Below the pieces are notes generated by a model. That model had not been told where the DNA came from. It was given only the letters and a program-made list of their open reading frames with translations, and did not search any database. The translations under genes and the position numbers were made by a program. A stretch of DNA of 16,366 nt from Actinomycetes bacterium (lineage in GTDB: Bacteria > Actinomycetota > Acidimicrobiia > Acidimicrobiales > RAAP-2). The DNA is taken from the NCBI GenBank assembly GCA_021791615.1, contig JAJYWG010000083.1, positions 1 through 16,366 on the forward strand, given 5' to 3'. Within the stretch, counting starts at the first letter, position 1, and every line of letters begins with the position of its first letter. Shown here one piece after another: positions 1 through 6,339 of the stretch.

Positions 1-6
1 CCATGC

Positions 7-2004
7 CTACACGGTACGCGTCGCCGCGCCCCCGGACCCAGCCGCGCCCCCGGACCCAGCCGCGCCCCCGGACCCAGCCGCGCCCCCGGACCCAGCCGCG
101 CCCCCGGACCCAGCCGCGCCCCCGGAACCTCCATCGCCGTCGGGCGGTCGCCCGGCGCTCCGGTTCCACTCGCGCCAGACGAGTCGATGGACGGGCACCA
201 GGCTCGGGACGTCTCGGAGGCCCGGGATGAACGGCACGGCCAGCAGGAGCAACGTCGCCGCTCCGGTGAGATAGATGGCAATGAGGTCCACGTTCGGTGA
301 TGTCCTGAACCCGGGCACCTGGTACCACAGGGTGTACAGCCAGAGCCACGGCTGGCCGGGGTAGCTGCCAGTCTCGTTCATCACCCCCCACTGCGTCCCC
401 GAGAGGTGCTGGGCGGTTGCCAGGGACGAGAAGTAGTTGCCGTCCTCCAAGAAGAGCAGAGGCTTGGTGTAGTTGGTCCCGTAGAAGGGATGCTGGGCCA
501 AAAGGTCGGCATCGAGCGCTCCGGATCTGGCCATCGTGAGCTCGGAAGCCACCATTACCGGGACTGGCCCGTCGTGCGCGGCGGGGACGGAAGGAACGCT
601 GTCGTGGAAGGTGACGCCCTCGACGGCCTTCAGGTACGCGTTTGCCCATTGCTTCTGTCGGCTGGCCGACGCCGAGCGGTACCTCGCCAGGGCGCGCCGG
701 AGGGCGGGGTCGGCGGGGGAGAGCTTCGACAGCGGCTGCAGTACGAATGTTTCGGCGGCGTCGATGGGCTCGCGCACGCCGGCCAACATCTGCCACGAGA
801 CGCCGATCCGCTGGACGAATGCCGAGCCGTGGTTGTACGGGGGACCGTAGGTGGCCGTCTCGCTGGTCCCAGCCAGCTCGGACGCGGTCGTCGCCATAAA
901 GTCCGCCGGGGCCACCCGGGCCCAACTGGCCACGGTGACCGGGGGGGCGTCGGGAGAGGAGAGCAGGCCGGCGAGGAGGACGACCAGCACCAGGGCCACC
1001 ACCGTGGCCACGGTCGCTTCCTTCAAGATGTCGTACCGGCGGGTCGGGCCGGTCCAATCGCCCGCGTCGGCGGCGGCGGCAGCCCGGCGGGCGGCTCGCC
1101 CGCGTGCCCGGCGGGCGGGCAGCGGGTGGGACACGCCGCGCACGCGGACCATGAGGATATGGGCACCGACGAGCGCGACGAGCACGATCGGTATGAGCAC
1201 GATGTGCCACATGAGCATCTGACCGAAGTTCATCAGGTTGAAGAAGGAGCCGAGACCGGTGGCGTTGACCGCGTCCTTGCCGTTGGTCGAGATCCATTGG
1301 GAGTCGAAGTTCTGCTGGGAGAGGTACCCCGTGAAGCATTCGACGATCGAAGCGACGAACGCCACGACCCCGCTGATCCAGGTGAGAGCCCGGCGGCCGC
1401 GCCACGCCGCCATCCAGAACTTGCCCCAGAGGTGGATGACCATGAAGGCCATGAACAGCTCCACGCTCCACAGGTGGAGGCTGTTAAAGAAATGCCCGAC
1501 CGGGTCGTAGTGCCACCAGTCGGGGCCGCCGAGGGCGAGAGCGAACCCCGAGACGATGGCCATCACGAGCGCGGCCAGCGTCGAGACCCCGAACACGTAG
1601 ACCCACGACGCCACGTAGGCCGGCTGGCTGTCGGGGAGCAGCTTGCCTGGCGGGAGAACCGCCAGGGCACGGCGCCGGACCCGGGCAGTCCACATCGAAG
1701 CTGTGCCCCCGGCCGGCGCGGCCGCACTGCTCACGGCCGGCGCGGCCGCACTGCTCACGGCCGGCGCGGCCGCACTGCTCACGGCCTGCTCGGCCTGCTC
1801 GGTATTCGTCACCGGCGATCCACCATGGCGGTGCCCGGGGAAGGGCAGCATCAGCGCGAGCCCGAAGATCACCACCATCACCGCGATGAGCACGAGGTTG
1901 GACTCTGAGACGAAGAAGATCGACCAGTGCAGGTAGCGCCCCGGCTGGCCGAGGTTCACCGCCGTGGCCAGGATGGAGGTGGAGGGCAGCATCTCTGTAT
2001 TCAT
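7..2004 (-). CDS. Cytochrome b family membrane protein (diheme cytochrome b N-terminal domain, atypical)
   Basis: This 665-residue protein is probably a membrane electron-transfer subunit handling quinol. Residues 30-54 form an N-terminal hydrophobic helix. A cytochrome b/b6 four-helix core follows at about 130-290. The likely heme ligands are H177 and H191 (13 residues apart) on one helix and H267 and H282 (14 apart) on another, which is the b6-like/actinobacterial spacing. The usual Qo-site motif with LPW after the GY pair is replaced by GYLSQQNFDSQW (about 226-237). A TM helix at 327-348, a soluble domain of about 230 residues and a last TM helix near 590-612, ending in PFIPGLRDVP, complete it. 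The linker at 74-97 is AVSSAAAP x3 and the C-terminus is a GSGGAA repeat. No Rieske or cytochrome c gene is adjacent. The ATG at 2004 lacks a clear ribosome site, and ATG at residue 5 is an alternative. Family is well supported; partner and exact function are unknown. Confidence 0.8.
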   Translation of the reverse strand: MNTEMLPSTSILATAVNLGQPGRYLHWSIFFVSESNLVLIAVMVVIFGLALMLPFPGHRHGGSPVTNTEQAEQAVSSAAAPAVSSAAAPAVSSAAAPAGGTASMWTARVRRRALAVLPPGKLLPDSQPAYVASWVYVFGVSTLAALVMAIVSGFALALGGPDWWHYDPVGHFFNSLHLWSVELFMAFMVIHLWGKFWMAAWRGRRALTWISGVVAFVASIVECFTGYLSQQNFDSQWISTNGKDAVNATGLGSFFNLMNFGQMLMWHIVLIPIVLVALVGAHILMVRVRGVSHPLPARRARGRAARRAAAAADAGDWTGPTRRYDILKEATVATVVALVLVVLLAGLLSSPDAPPVTVASWARVAPADFMATTASELAGTSETATYGPPYNHGSAFVQRIGVSWQMLAGVREPIDAAETFVLQPLSKLSPADPALRRALARYRSASASRQKQWANAYLKAVEGVTFHDSVPSVPAAHDGPVPVMVASELTMARSGALDADLLAQHPFYGTNYTKPLLFLEDGNYFSSLATAQHLSGTQWGVMNETGSYPGQPWLWLYTLWYQVPGFRTSPNVDLIAIYLTGAATLLLLAVPFIPGLRDVPSLVPVHRLVWREWNRSAGRPPDGDGGSGGAAGSGGAAGSGGAAGSGGAAGSGGAAGSGGAATRTV
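24..126. repeat. 18-bp tandem repeat, five full copies plus a partial sixth
   Basis: The unit CCGCGCCCCCGGACCCAG occurs at 24-41, 42-59, 60-77, 78-95 and 96-113, with a partial copy at 114-126. The copies are essentially identical. In the cytochrome b gene on the minus strand each copy adds six residues (Gly-Ser-Gly-Gly-Ala-Ala), so copy-number change would keep the frame and only vary the length of the C-terminal tail. Identical copies suggest recent expansion by slippage. Confidence 0.95.
1711..1782. repeat. 24-bp tandem repeat, three exact copies, inside the cytochrome b gene
   Basis: A 24-bp unit beginning GGCCGGCGCGGCCGC is repeated exactly at 1711-1734, 1735-1758 and 1759-1782. On the minus strand it encodes AVSSAAAP three times. 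This is a flexible Ala/Ser linker between the first membrane helix and the cytochrome b core. The unit is a multiple of three, so gain or loss of copies stays in frame. Confidence 0.95.
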
Positions 2005-2154
2005 AGTCGGCGCGGGCCGCGCCGTGCAGGGACTCTCCCCCCACTCGCCCCCCCGACCGTGCGACCGGCACCGCCGCCCGCCACCCGCTGGCGACCGAGG
2101 CGCGATACGTCACCGTTCCTCCACGCTCAGCGGAACGAAGCGCGCAGGTGGCCG

Positions 2155-2435
2155 TCACGGGTGGTGGTTCGACACGGACCAGGGGTGGCCGGTCTTGGCT
2201 GCCCACTCGCTCAACCGGGCCACCTGGCGTTCGAGGTTGCCCCGCTGGTCGTGGGAGGACACACGGGCGTAGAGCCCGAGGGTCTCTTCTGGAGCAGAGC
2301 GGACGGCCTCGGGGAAGAGGAGGATCGTCTGCTGGTTCACCGGGACCGCCGGCACCCGGAGCGTGCCCGCGTGGAACCAGTTCTCCGCGGTCCGGGGTGG
2401 ATGCCCTGGCGACGTGCCCACTCGGTCAGGTTCAT
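2155..2435 (-). pseudogene. Remnant of IS607-family serine recombinase (TnpA/OrfA), frameshifted and truncated
   Basis: Reading the minus strand from ATG 2435, behind a strong AGGAGG site (about 2444-2449), gives MNLTEWARRQGIHP, the start of a MerR-like helix-turn-helix. Then a C run that is one base short (about 2393-2397) breaks the frame. The next frame continues as RTAENWFHAGTL, a linker, and LGLYARVSSHDQ, the N-terminal motif of serine recombinases with the catalytic Ser. It goes on through LERQVARLSEWAAKTGHP. A second one-base loss near 2172-2178 appears to interrupt HPVVRVE, and homology then stops. About 90 of the family's usual 200 or so residues remain, and no TnpB gene is seen. It is a dead insertion-sequence fragment. 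The IS607 assignment is from recognised motifs, not a search. Confidence 0.85.
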
Positions 2436-2441
2436 GCTTTC

Positions 2442-2450
2442 ATCCTCCTA
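2442..2450 (-). promoter_or_regulatory. Ribosome binding site of the IS607 remnant
   Basis: On the minus strand TAGGAGGAT lies about 8 bases ahead of the ATG at 2435. It fixes the original start of the recombinase and shows that the 5' end of the element's gene is preserved although its coding frame is broken. Confidence 0.75.
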
Positions 2451-2518
2451 CGAGAACAGGCGTTTATTGTGTGACCGACTCACTGGAGCTGCTCACAACC
2501 CCATCGCGGTCGCGGACC

Positions 2519-2523
2519 GGAGG
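2519..2523 (+). promoter_or_regulatory. Ribosome binding site selecting the TTG start at 2533
   Basis: GGAGG at 2519-2523 is nine bases upstream of an in-frame TTG. No in-frame ATG or GTG lies between this site and the P-loop motif, and the TTG places the P-loop ten residues from the N-terminus, as expected for nucleoside monophosphate kinases. The nearby GTG at 2525 is out of frame. Confidence 0.7.
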
Positions 2524-2532
2524 CGTGCAACG

Positions 2533-3390
2533 TTGGACAACCTGGCCATCGCACTGAGCGGGGACCTCGGGAGCGGGAAGAGCTCGGTGGCCGACCGCCT
2601 CGCCCTCGCGCTCGGAGCACGGCGGCTGAGCACCGGTGCGGTCCAGCGCCAGATCGCCGAACGCCGCGGCGTGTCGACCCTGGAGCTGAACCGGATGGCC
2701 GAGAGCGATCCCGGCATCGATGCCGAGGTTGACTCCGTCTTCCGCTCCCTTGCCTCGGCGCGGGAGGCTCTCGTCGTCGACTCCAGACTGGCTTGGCACT
2801 TCTTACCGGGCGCGTTCAAGGTCCACCTTGTCGTCGACCCCGAAGCTGGGGCGCGGCGCGTGCTCGGACGCCCCGGGTCTGCGGCCGAGCACTACTCGAG
2901 CTTGGACGAGGCGCTCGAGCGCATCGCCGAAAGGGCCGCGAGCGAGCAGCGGCGCTTCGTCGAGCTCTACGGCGTCGACATCTTCTGTCTCCGCAACTAC
3001 GACCTCGTCGTGGACACCAGCGAGGCCACTCCGGACGAAGTCGCCGACGGCGTCCTCGAGGCTGCCCGCGGCCACCGAGGACAGCACAGCGCTCCGGTCC
3101 TGCTGGTCGCCCCCTCGCGCGTCGTGCAAGTGCGCGGAGACGACCCAGCAGCCCGCCCGACGGAGCCACCTGGGTCCCCGCAGGCCGGTTCGGACGCGGC
3201 GCTCGTGCTCGGTTACCTCCGCCCGCGCTTCTACGCGCTCGCCGATCCGGCGGGGCTGCTCCAGGCGAGGCCGTGCCCGACAACCCTGGTGCCCGGGGTG
3301 CTCCTCGTCGAGGACGGCGAGGTGGTGGAAGGGGAACCGACGCTCCAGCGCCGGTGGGAGTCGATCAGGAACCAGGTCGCCGGACCCTGA
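2533..3390 (+). CDS. Cytidylate-kinase-like P-loop protein with extra C-terminal domain
   Basis: The 285-residue protein starts at TTG. Residues 1-178 match the short archaeal-type cytidylate kinase family (Cytidylate_kin2). There is a P-loop GDLGSGKSS at 10-18, the nucleotide-site motif LSTGAVQRQIAERRG at 32-46, and a conserved ESDPGIDAEVD at 57-67. VVDSRLAWHFLPG follows at 81-93. The tail FVELYGVDIFCLRNYDLVVDTS at 142-163 matches the family's YYGIDI and YDLVINTS elements. The family transfers phosphate from ATP to CMP/dCMP. Residues 185-285 form an added domain with no family I recognise. It begins PVLLVAPSRVVQVRGDD and contains YLRPRFYALADPAGLL and a VLLVEDGEVVEGE strand pair. It is convergent with the CBS gene. 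Because housekeeping Cmk is usually a standard bacterial type, this may be a second, regulatory or RNA-modification-related kinase; that is inference. Confidence 0.75.
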   Translation: MDNLAIALSGDLGSGKSSVADRLALALGARRLSTGAVQRQIAERRGVSTLELNRMAESDPGIDAEVDSVFRSLASAREALVVDSRLAWHFLPGAFKVHLVVDPEAGARRVLGRPGSAAEHYSSLDEALERIAERAASEQRRFVELYGVDIFCLRNYDLVVDTSEATPDEVADGVLEAARGHRGQHSAPVLLVAPSRVVQVRGDDPAARPTEPPGSPQAGSDAALVLGYLRPRFYALADPAGLLQARPCPTTLVPGVLLVEDGEVVEGEPTLQRRWESIRNQVAGP

Positions 3391-3391
3391 G

Positions 3392-3408
3392 GCTCCGGCT
3401 GGCGGAGT
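3392..3408. terminator. Small hairpin between convergent genes (possible terminator)
   Basis: CTCCG (3393-3397) pairs with CGGAG (3403-3407) around a five-base loop, with a possible outer G-U pair. It sits two bases after the kinase stop codon and 19 bases beyond the CBS gene's stop. The stem is short and no T run follows, so it is only a candidate two-way terminator. Confidence 0.3.
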
Positions 3409-3426
3409 GCGTGAAGCCCGCGGGGA

Positions 3427-3858
3427 TCAGCGGGCCGAGATGTACTCGACGAGGACCCGGTGGTCGGCTTCGAGCGCGTCGATCCGGCTCTTCACGACGT
3501 CGCCGATGCTGACCAGGCCCCGAAGCTCCCCTGTGGCCACGACCGGGACGTGACGCACCCGCTCGTTGGTCATCGTGGCCATGACCTGCTCGGGTCCGTC
3601 GTCGGGAGCGCAGGTGTGGACCGGCGCCGACATGATCGACTCCACGGTCGCATCGAGCAGCCCGGGTCCGCGCTGGTGAAGCTGGCGTACGACGTCACGC
3701 TCCGAGACGATGCCGTCGATCGTGTGCGAGTCGGACGACACCACCAACGCGCCAATGCCGTGCTCGGCGAGGCAGGCGAGCGCTTCGCGCACGGTCGCGC
3801 TCTTCTCGACGGTGACGACGTCGGTTCCCTTGGTCGACAAGATGTCGCTGATGCGCAT
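3427..3858 (-). CDS. Two-CBS-domain protein
   Basis: This small cytoplasmic protein of 143 residues consists almost only of two CBS motifs, about 1-65 and 72-128. The first begins MRISDIL and ends with DGIVSERDVVRQL. The second begins VESIMSAPVHTC and ends with GLVSIGDVVKSRI. The GIVSERD and GLVSIGD pieces are the typical end of each CBS unit, where adenosine nucleotides or S-adenosylmethionine bind. Stand-alone CBS pairs usually dimerise and sense energy state, but the ligand and target are not known here. The start is certain: AAGGAGG lies 6-8 bases ahead of the ATG. It follows the Mce ATPase gene on the same strand after 157 bp, so co-transcription is possible, though that gap could hold its own promoter. 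Confidence 0.9.
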   Translation of the reverse strand: MRISDILSTKGTDVVTVEKSATVREALACLAEHGIGALVVSSDSHTIDGIVSERDVVRQLHQRGPGLLDATVESIMSAPVHTCAPDDGPEQVMATMTNERVRHVPVVATGELRGLVSIGDVVKSRIDALEADHRVLVEYISAR

Positions 3859-3933
3859 CTGCCCACCTCCTTTTCCTACGGGACCGCCTGTTGCTTCTCG
3901 CCGCCCGGCATCACTCGATGAGCCGCTCCGCCA

Positions 3934-3939
3934 ATCCTA
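3934..3939 (-). promoter_or_regulatory. Possible -10 element for the CBS-domain gene
   Basis: TAGGAT on the minus strand fits the actinobacterial -10 pattern (TANNNT) and lies about 75 bases upstream of the CBS start, inside the gap after the ATPase gene. No convincing -35 hexamer stands 16-18 bases further upstream, so this is a weak call. Confidence 0.25.
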
Positions 3940-4015
3940 GACCTGCACCGGTACCGCGTGCTTGGAAGCGCGGCCTCGCACTGTCGCCGTGTGGCCGAGA
4001 GTGCTTGCGGTCCGC

Positions 4016-5263
4016 TCAGCGCCGGAGCGTTCCGTCGGAACGGGCGCCGCCGCCCCACGGTGGTGGGGGGACGTTCGCCCACTCGCCGTGCCCGTCGGGA
4101 TGGATGACGAGCACCGGGCCGTCCCCCGTGCGCGGGAGCGGCCGCGTCACCGGGGCGAGCGTCGAGGTCGGGGCGGCAGGCCGGCGGGCAGCACCCGGGG
4201 CGTCGGGTCGAGCCGGTGCCGACCGTCTTTCGCCCATCGGGTTGCCGAGTGCCGGCCCGCCGCCCACCGGCCCGCTACCGGTCGTACCGGCATCGGGCGG
4301 TCCCAGGTGAGGGGCCGCCGTACCGGAGGCCGGCCGTACGGTGGCCGTGTGCCCGCCGCCCGGCCGCCCGGCGGCAGGTCGATCTGGTGCTCCATCCCAA
4401 TCGGTCGACTCGGCCATCTCGTCCATGCCGATCGGGCCGTCGGCCCGCCCGGCGAGGAACTGCCGGATGATGGGGTCGTCCGAGGCGCACATCTGCTCTT
4501 TTGTGGCGAATTTCACCAGCCGTGAGCGAAAGAGGACCCCCATGAAGTCGGCCGTCCTCATGACCGAGGAGATGTTGTGGGTGATGATGAAAAACGTCGC
4601 CCCGGTCTCCCGCTGCGCCGTGACCACCAGCTCGTCGAGGTAGGCCACCCGGACCGGGTCGAGGCCGGAGTCCGGTTCGTCGAACAGCACGATCTCGGGC
4701 TCGGTGACCATGGCCCGTGCCAACCCGGCGCGCTTCTTCATGCCGCCCGACACCTCACCGGGGAGCTTCTTCAAGTGGTCGAGCAGCCCCACCAGCTCGG
4801 CGTTGCGCAGGACGATCTCGCGGATCTCGCGCTCGTTCTTGTGCGTGTGCTCTCGAAGAGGGAAGGCGATGTTGTCGTAGAGGCTCATCGAGCCGAACAA
4901 CGCGCCGTCCTGGAAGAGGACGCCGAACTTCCGCCGGATCTCGTAGAGCTTGCGCTCGCGCATCCCCACGATCTGCTGGCCGTCGACCCATATCTCGCCG
5001 CGGTCGGGACGCAGCAGGCCGAGGATGTTCTTCAACAGGACCGACTTGCCGGTGCCCGAGGGCCCCAGGATGGACGTGATCCTGCCCTTGGGGATGTCGA
5101 AGGTCACGTCTTCGAGCACGGTGTGGGACCCGAATGACTTGGTCACCCCCCGCAAGGAGATGATCGGCTCGCCCGGTGCCACCCACTCCCGCAAAGCTGA
5201 CGTCTTGCTCCTCGGGCCGTCTTCTCGTGACATGGGTGCGGTGTTGCAGATCGTGCTCGTCAT
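4016..5263 (-). CDS. mceG: Mce-system ABC transporter ATP-binding protein (MceG/Mkl family)
   Basis: This 415-residue cytoplasmic ATPase powers the Mce/YrbE lipid importer. It shows Walker A GPSGTGKS (67-74), the Q-loop with FQDGALFGSMSLYDNIAFPL (117-136), signature VSGGMKKR (171-178), Walker B IVLFDEP (191-197), D-loop SGLDP and H-loop His229. The FQDGALF and SGGMKKR wording is typical of MlaF/MceG rather than of other ABC importers. After about residue 275, a tail of about 140 residues is poor in order and rich in Pro, Gly, Ala and Arg. It is longer than the C-terminal extension I recall for mycobacterial MceG. ATG 5263 is preferred because GGGAGG lies 8 bases before it; a longer in-frame reading to 5395 has no such support. 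It is divergent from yrbEA, whereas in Streptomyces-like loci the ATPase usually leads the operon. Confidence 0.93.
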   Translation of the reverse strand: MTSTICNTAPMSREDGPRSKTSALREWVAPGEPIISLRGVTKSFGSHTVLEDVTFDIPKGRITSILGPSGTGKSVLLKNILGLLRPDRGEIWVDGQQIVGMRERKLYEIRRKFGVLFQDGALFGSMSLYDNIAFPLREHTHKNEREIREIVLRNAELVGLLDHLKKLPGEVSGGMKKRAGLARAMVTEPEIVLFDEPDSGLDPVRVAYLDELVVTAQRETGATFFIITHNISSVMRTADFMGVLFRSRLVKFATKEQMCASDDPIIRQFLAGRADGPIGMDEMAESTDWDGAPDRPAAGRPGGGHTATVRPASGTAAPHLGPPDAGTTGSGPVGGGPALGNPMGERRSAPARPDAPGAARRPAAPTSTLAPVTRPLPRTGDGPVLVIHPDGHGEWANVPPPPWGGGARSDGTLRR

Positions 5264-5304
5264 CTCTCGAACCTCCCCCGTGCGCTGTCCTTCGTAGGAG
5301 GAAC

Positions 5305-5347
5305 GTCGGACCGGGGCCGACCACACGGTCCTCTCGGCGGTCCGGAC
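5305..5347. promoter_or_regulatory. Inverted repeats in the shared mceG/yrbEA intergenic region (operator candidates)
   Basis: The 199-bp gap between the divergent genes (5264-5462) holds an inverted repeat, GTCGG (5305-5309), seven bases, then CCGAC (5317-5321). It also holds a perfect 8-bp palindrome GTCCGGAC (5340-5347). Both would suit a dimeric repressor acting on both directions. The region is GC-rich and short palindromes arise by chance, and no clear -10/-35 pair was found. No regulator gene lies in the window. Confidence 0.3.
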
Positions 5348-5462
5348 AGGTGGGCCCGGTCTCTTTGCAGGATGAGCGTGAGGAGGACCGCCCAACCACG
5401 TTTCACCTTCAGGGGAGGCACCCAGAGGGGGGCCCGTGGAGGAAAGGCAGGGGGAGCCCCGG

Positions 5463-6338
5463 ATGCACGGAACGGCTCTGGAGACCGAGGAGATGGTGGC
5501 CGAAGGGGCCGTCCGCCCCGATCCATCTCAGGTGATGCCCCGTCGGGCCATCGTGCCCACTCGGCCCGACGGCAAGATCATCAGTGCGGTCCGCGAGACC
5601 GGGCGCATGTTCGCCGTGGCCCTCGAGTCGCTCCGGCAGCTCTTCATCCGAGGGCTTCCGGTGGGGGAGTTCTTCGACCAGTGCTGGTTCCTCGCCCGGG
5701 TCACCACGCTGCCGCTCATCTTGGTGTCCATCCCCTTCGGCATGGTGATCGCGCTCGAAGTGGGCTCTTTGCTCGAGCAGATCGGTGCCCAGTCGCAGCT
5801 TGGTGCGGCAATGGTGCTGGCCGTCGTGAGGGAGCAGGCGCCGGTGGCCACCGCCTTGCTGATCGCCGGGGCCGGAGGATCGGCCATGTGCGCCGATCTG
5901 GGCTCGCGGCGCATCAGGGACGAGATCTCGGCGATGGAGGTGATGGGGGTGAACCCCCTGCACCGCCTGGTCCTCCCTCGCCTCTTGGCCGCCACGCTCG
6001 TGGCCTTCCTCCTCGATGCCGTGGTGAGCGTCGCGGGGATCCTGGGCGGGCTCTACTTCGGGGTCCACGCAGTGCACGTCACCGAGAGCAGCTTCTTCGC
6101 CACGTTCTCCGAGCTGAGCCAGCTCGCCGACCTGGGGATCGCCCTTTTCAAGGCGGCGGTGTTTGGCTTCCTCGCCGCCATGGTTGCCTGTTACAAGGGC
6201 CTGTACGCCAAAGGGGGTCCGAAAGGCGTCGGCGACGCGGTCAACCAGGCCGTGGTGGTCACGTTCATCCTGGCGTTCTTCGTGAACTTCATCCTCACCA
6301 TCTTCTATTTCAACTTCATCCCGCAGAAGAGCATCTGA
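5463..6338 (+). CDS. yrbEA: Mce permease YrbEA (MlaE/YrbE family)
   Basis: This is one of two permease subunits of the Mce lipid importer, an integral membrane protein of 291 residues. After a hydrophilic N-terminus of about 45 residues come the amphipathic interface helix and five or so hydrophobic segments, near 78-105, 113-137, 170-202, 228-245 and 264-285. The MlaE signature is plain: AGAGGSAMCADLG (135-147), then RDEISAMEVMGVNP (152-165) and LVLPR, the cytoplasmic coupling loop that contacts the ATPase. ATG 5463 is chosen because GGGGGAG ends six bases before it. GTG 5436 in the same frame would add nine residues and has a poorly spaced site. It is the first gene of the plus-strand operon, and yrbEB begins one base after its stop. 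Confidence 0.92.
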   Translation: MHGTALETEEMVAEGAVRPDPSQVMPRRAIVPTRPDGKIISAVRETGRMFAVALESLRQLFIRGLPVGEFFDQCWFLARVTTLPLILVSIPFGMVIALEVGSLLEQIGAQSQLGAAMVLAVVREQAPVATALLIAGAGGSAMCADLGSRRIRDEISAMEVMGVNPLHRLVLPRLLAATLVAFLLDAVVSVAGILGGLYFGVHAVHVTESSFFATFSELSQLADLGIALFKAAVFGFLAAMVACYKGLYAKGGPKGVGDAVNQAVVVTFILAFFVNFILTIFYFNFIPQKSI

Positions 6339-6339
6339 C

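Noticed and set aside
24..126. CRISPR-like array
   Set aside because: The 18-bp units are directly abutting without spacers and are in frame within a gene; this is a simple tandem repeat.
406..1908. Long plus-strand open frame (500 codons) opposite the cytochrome b gene
   Set aside because: Its translation is rich in His, Arg, Gly and Asp without any domain, as expected for the antisense of a GC-rich membrane-protein gene; the minus strand gives clear heme motifs.
1484..2206. Minus-strand open frame of 240 codons overlapping the cytochrome b start
   Set aside because: It only joins the end of the IS607 remnant in another frame to an out-of-frame reading of the cytochrome b gene. It has no coherent protein features.
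1927..2532. Upstream extension of the kinase-like gene by about 200 codons
   Set aside because: The extension reads antisense to the IS607 remnant and the cytochrome b start region. The TTG at 2533 with GGAGG nine bases before it gives a normal kinase N-terminus.
5264..5395. 44-residue N-terminal extension of MceG
   Set aside because: It would run into the shared control region and has no ribosome site; ATG 5263 has a strong one and the ABC domain is complete without the extension.
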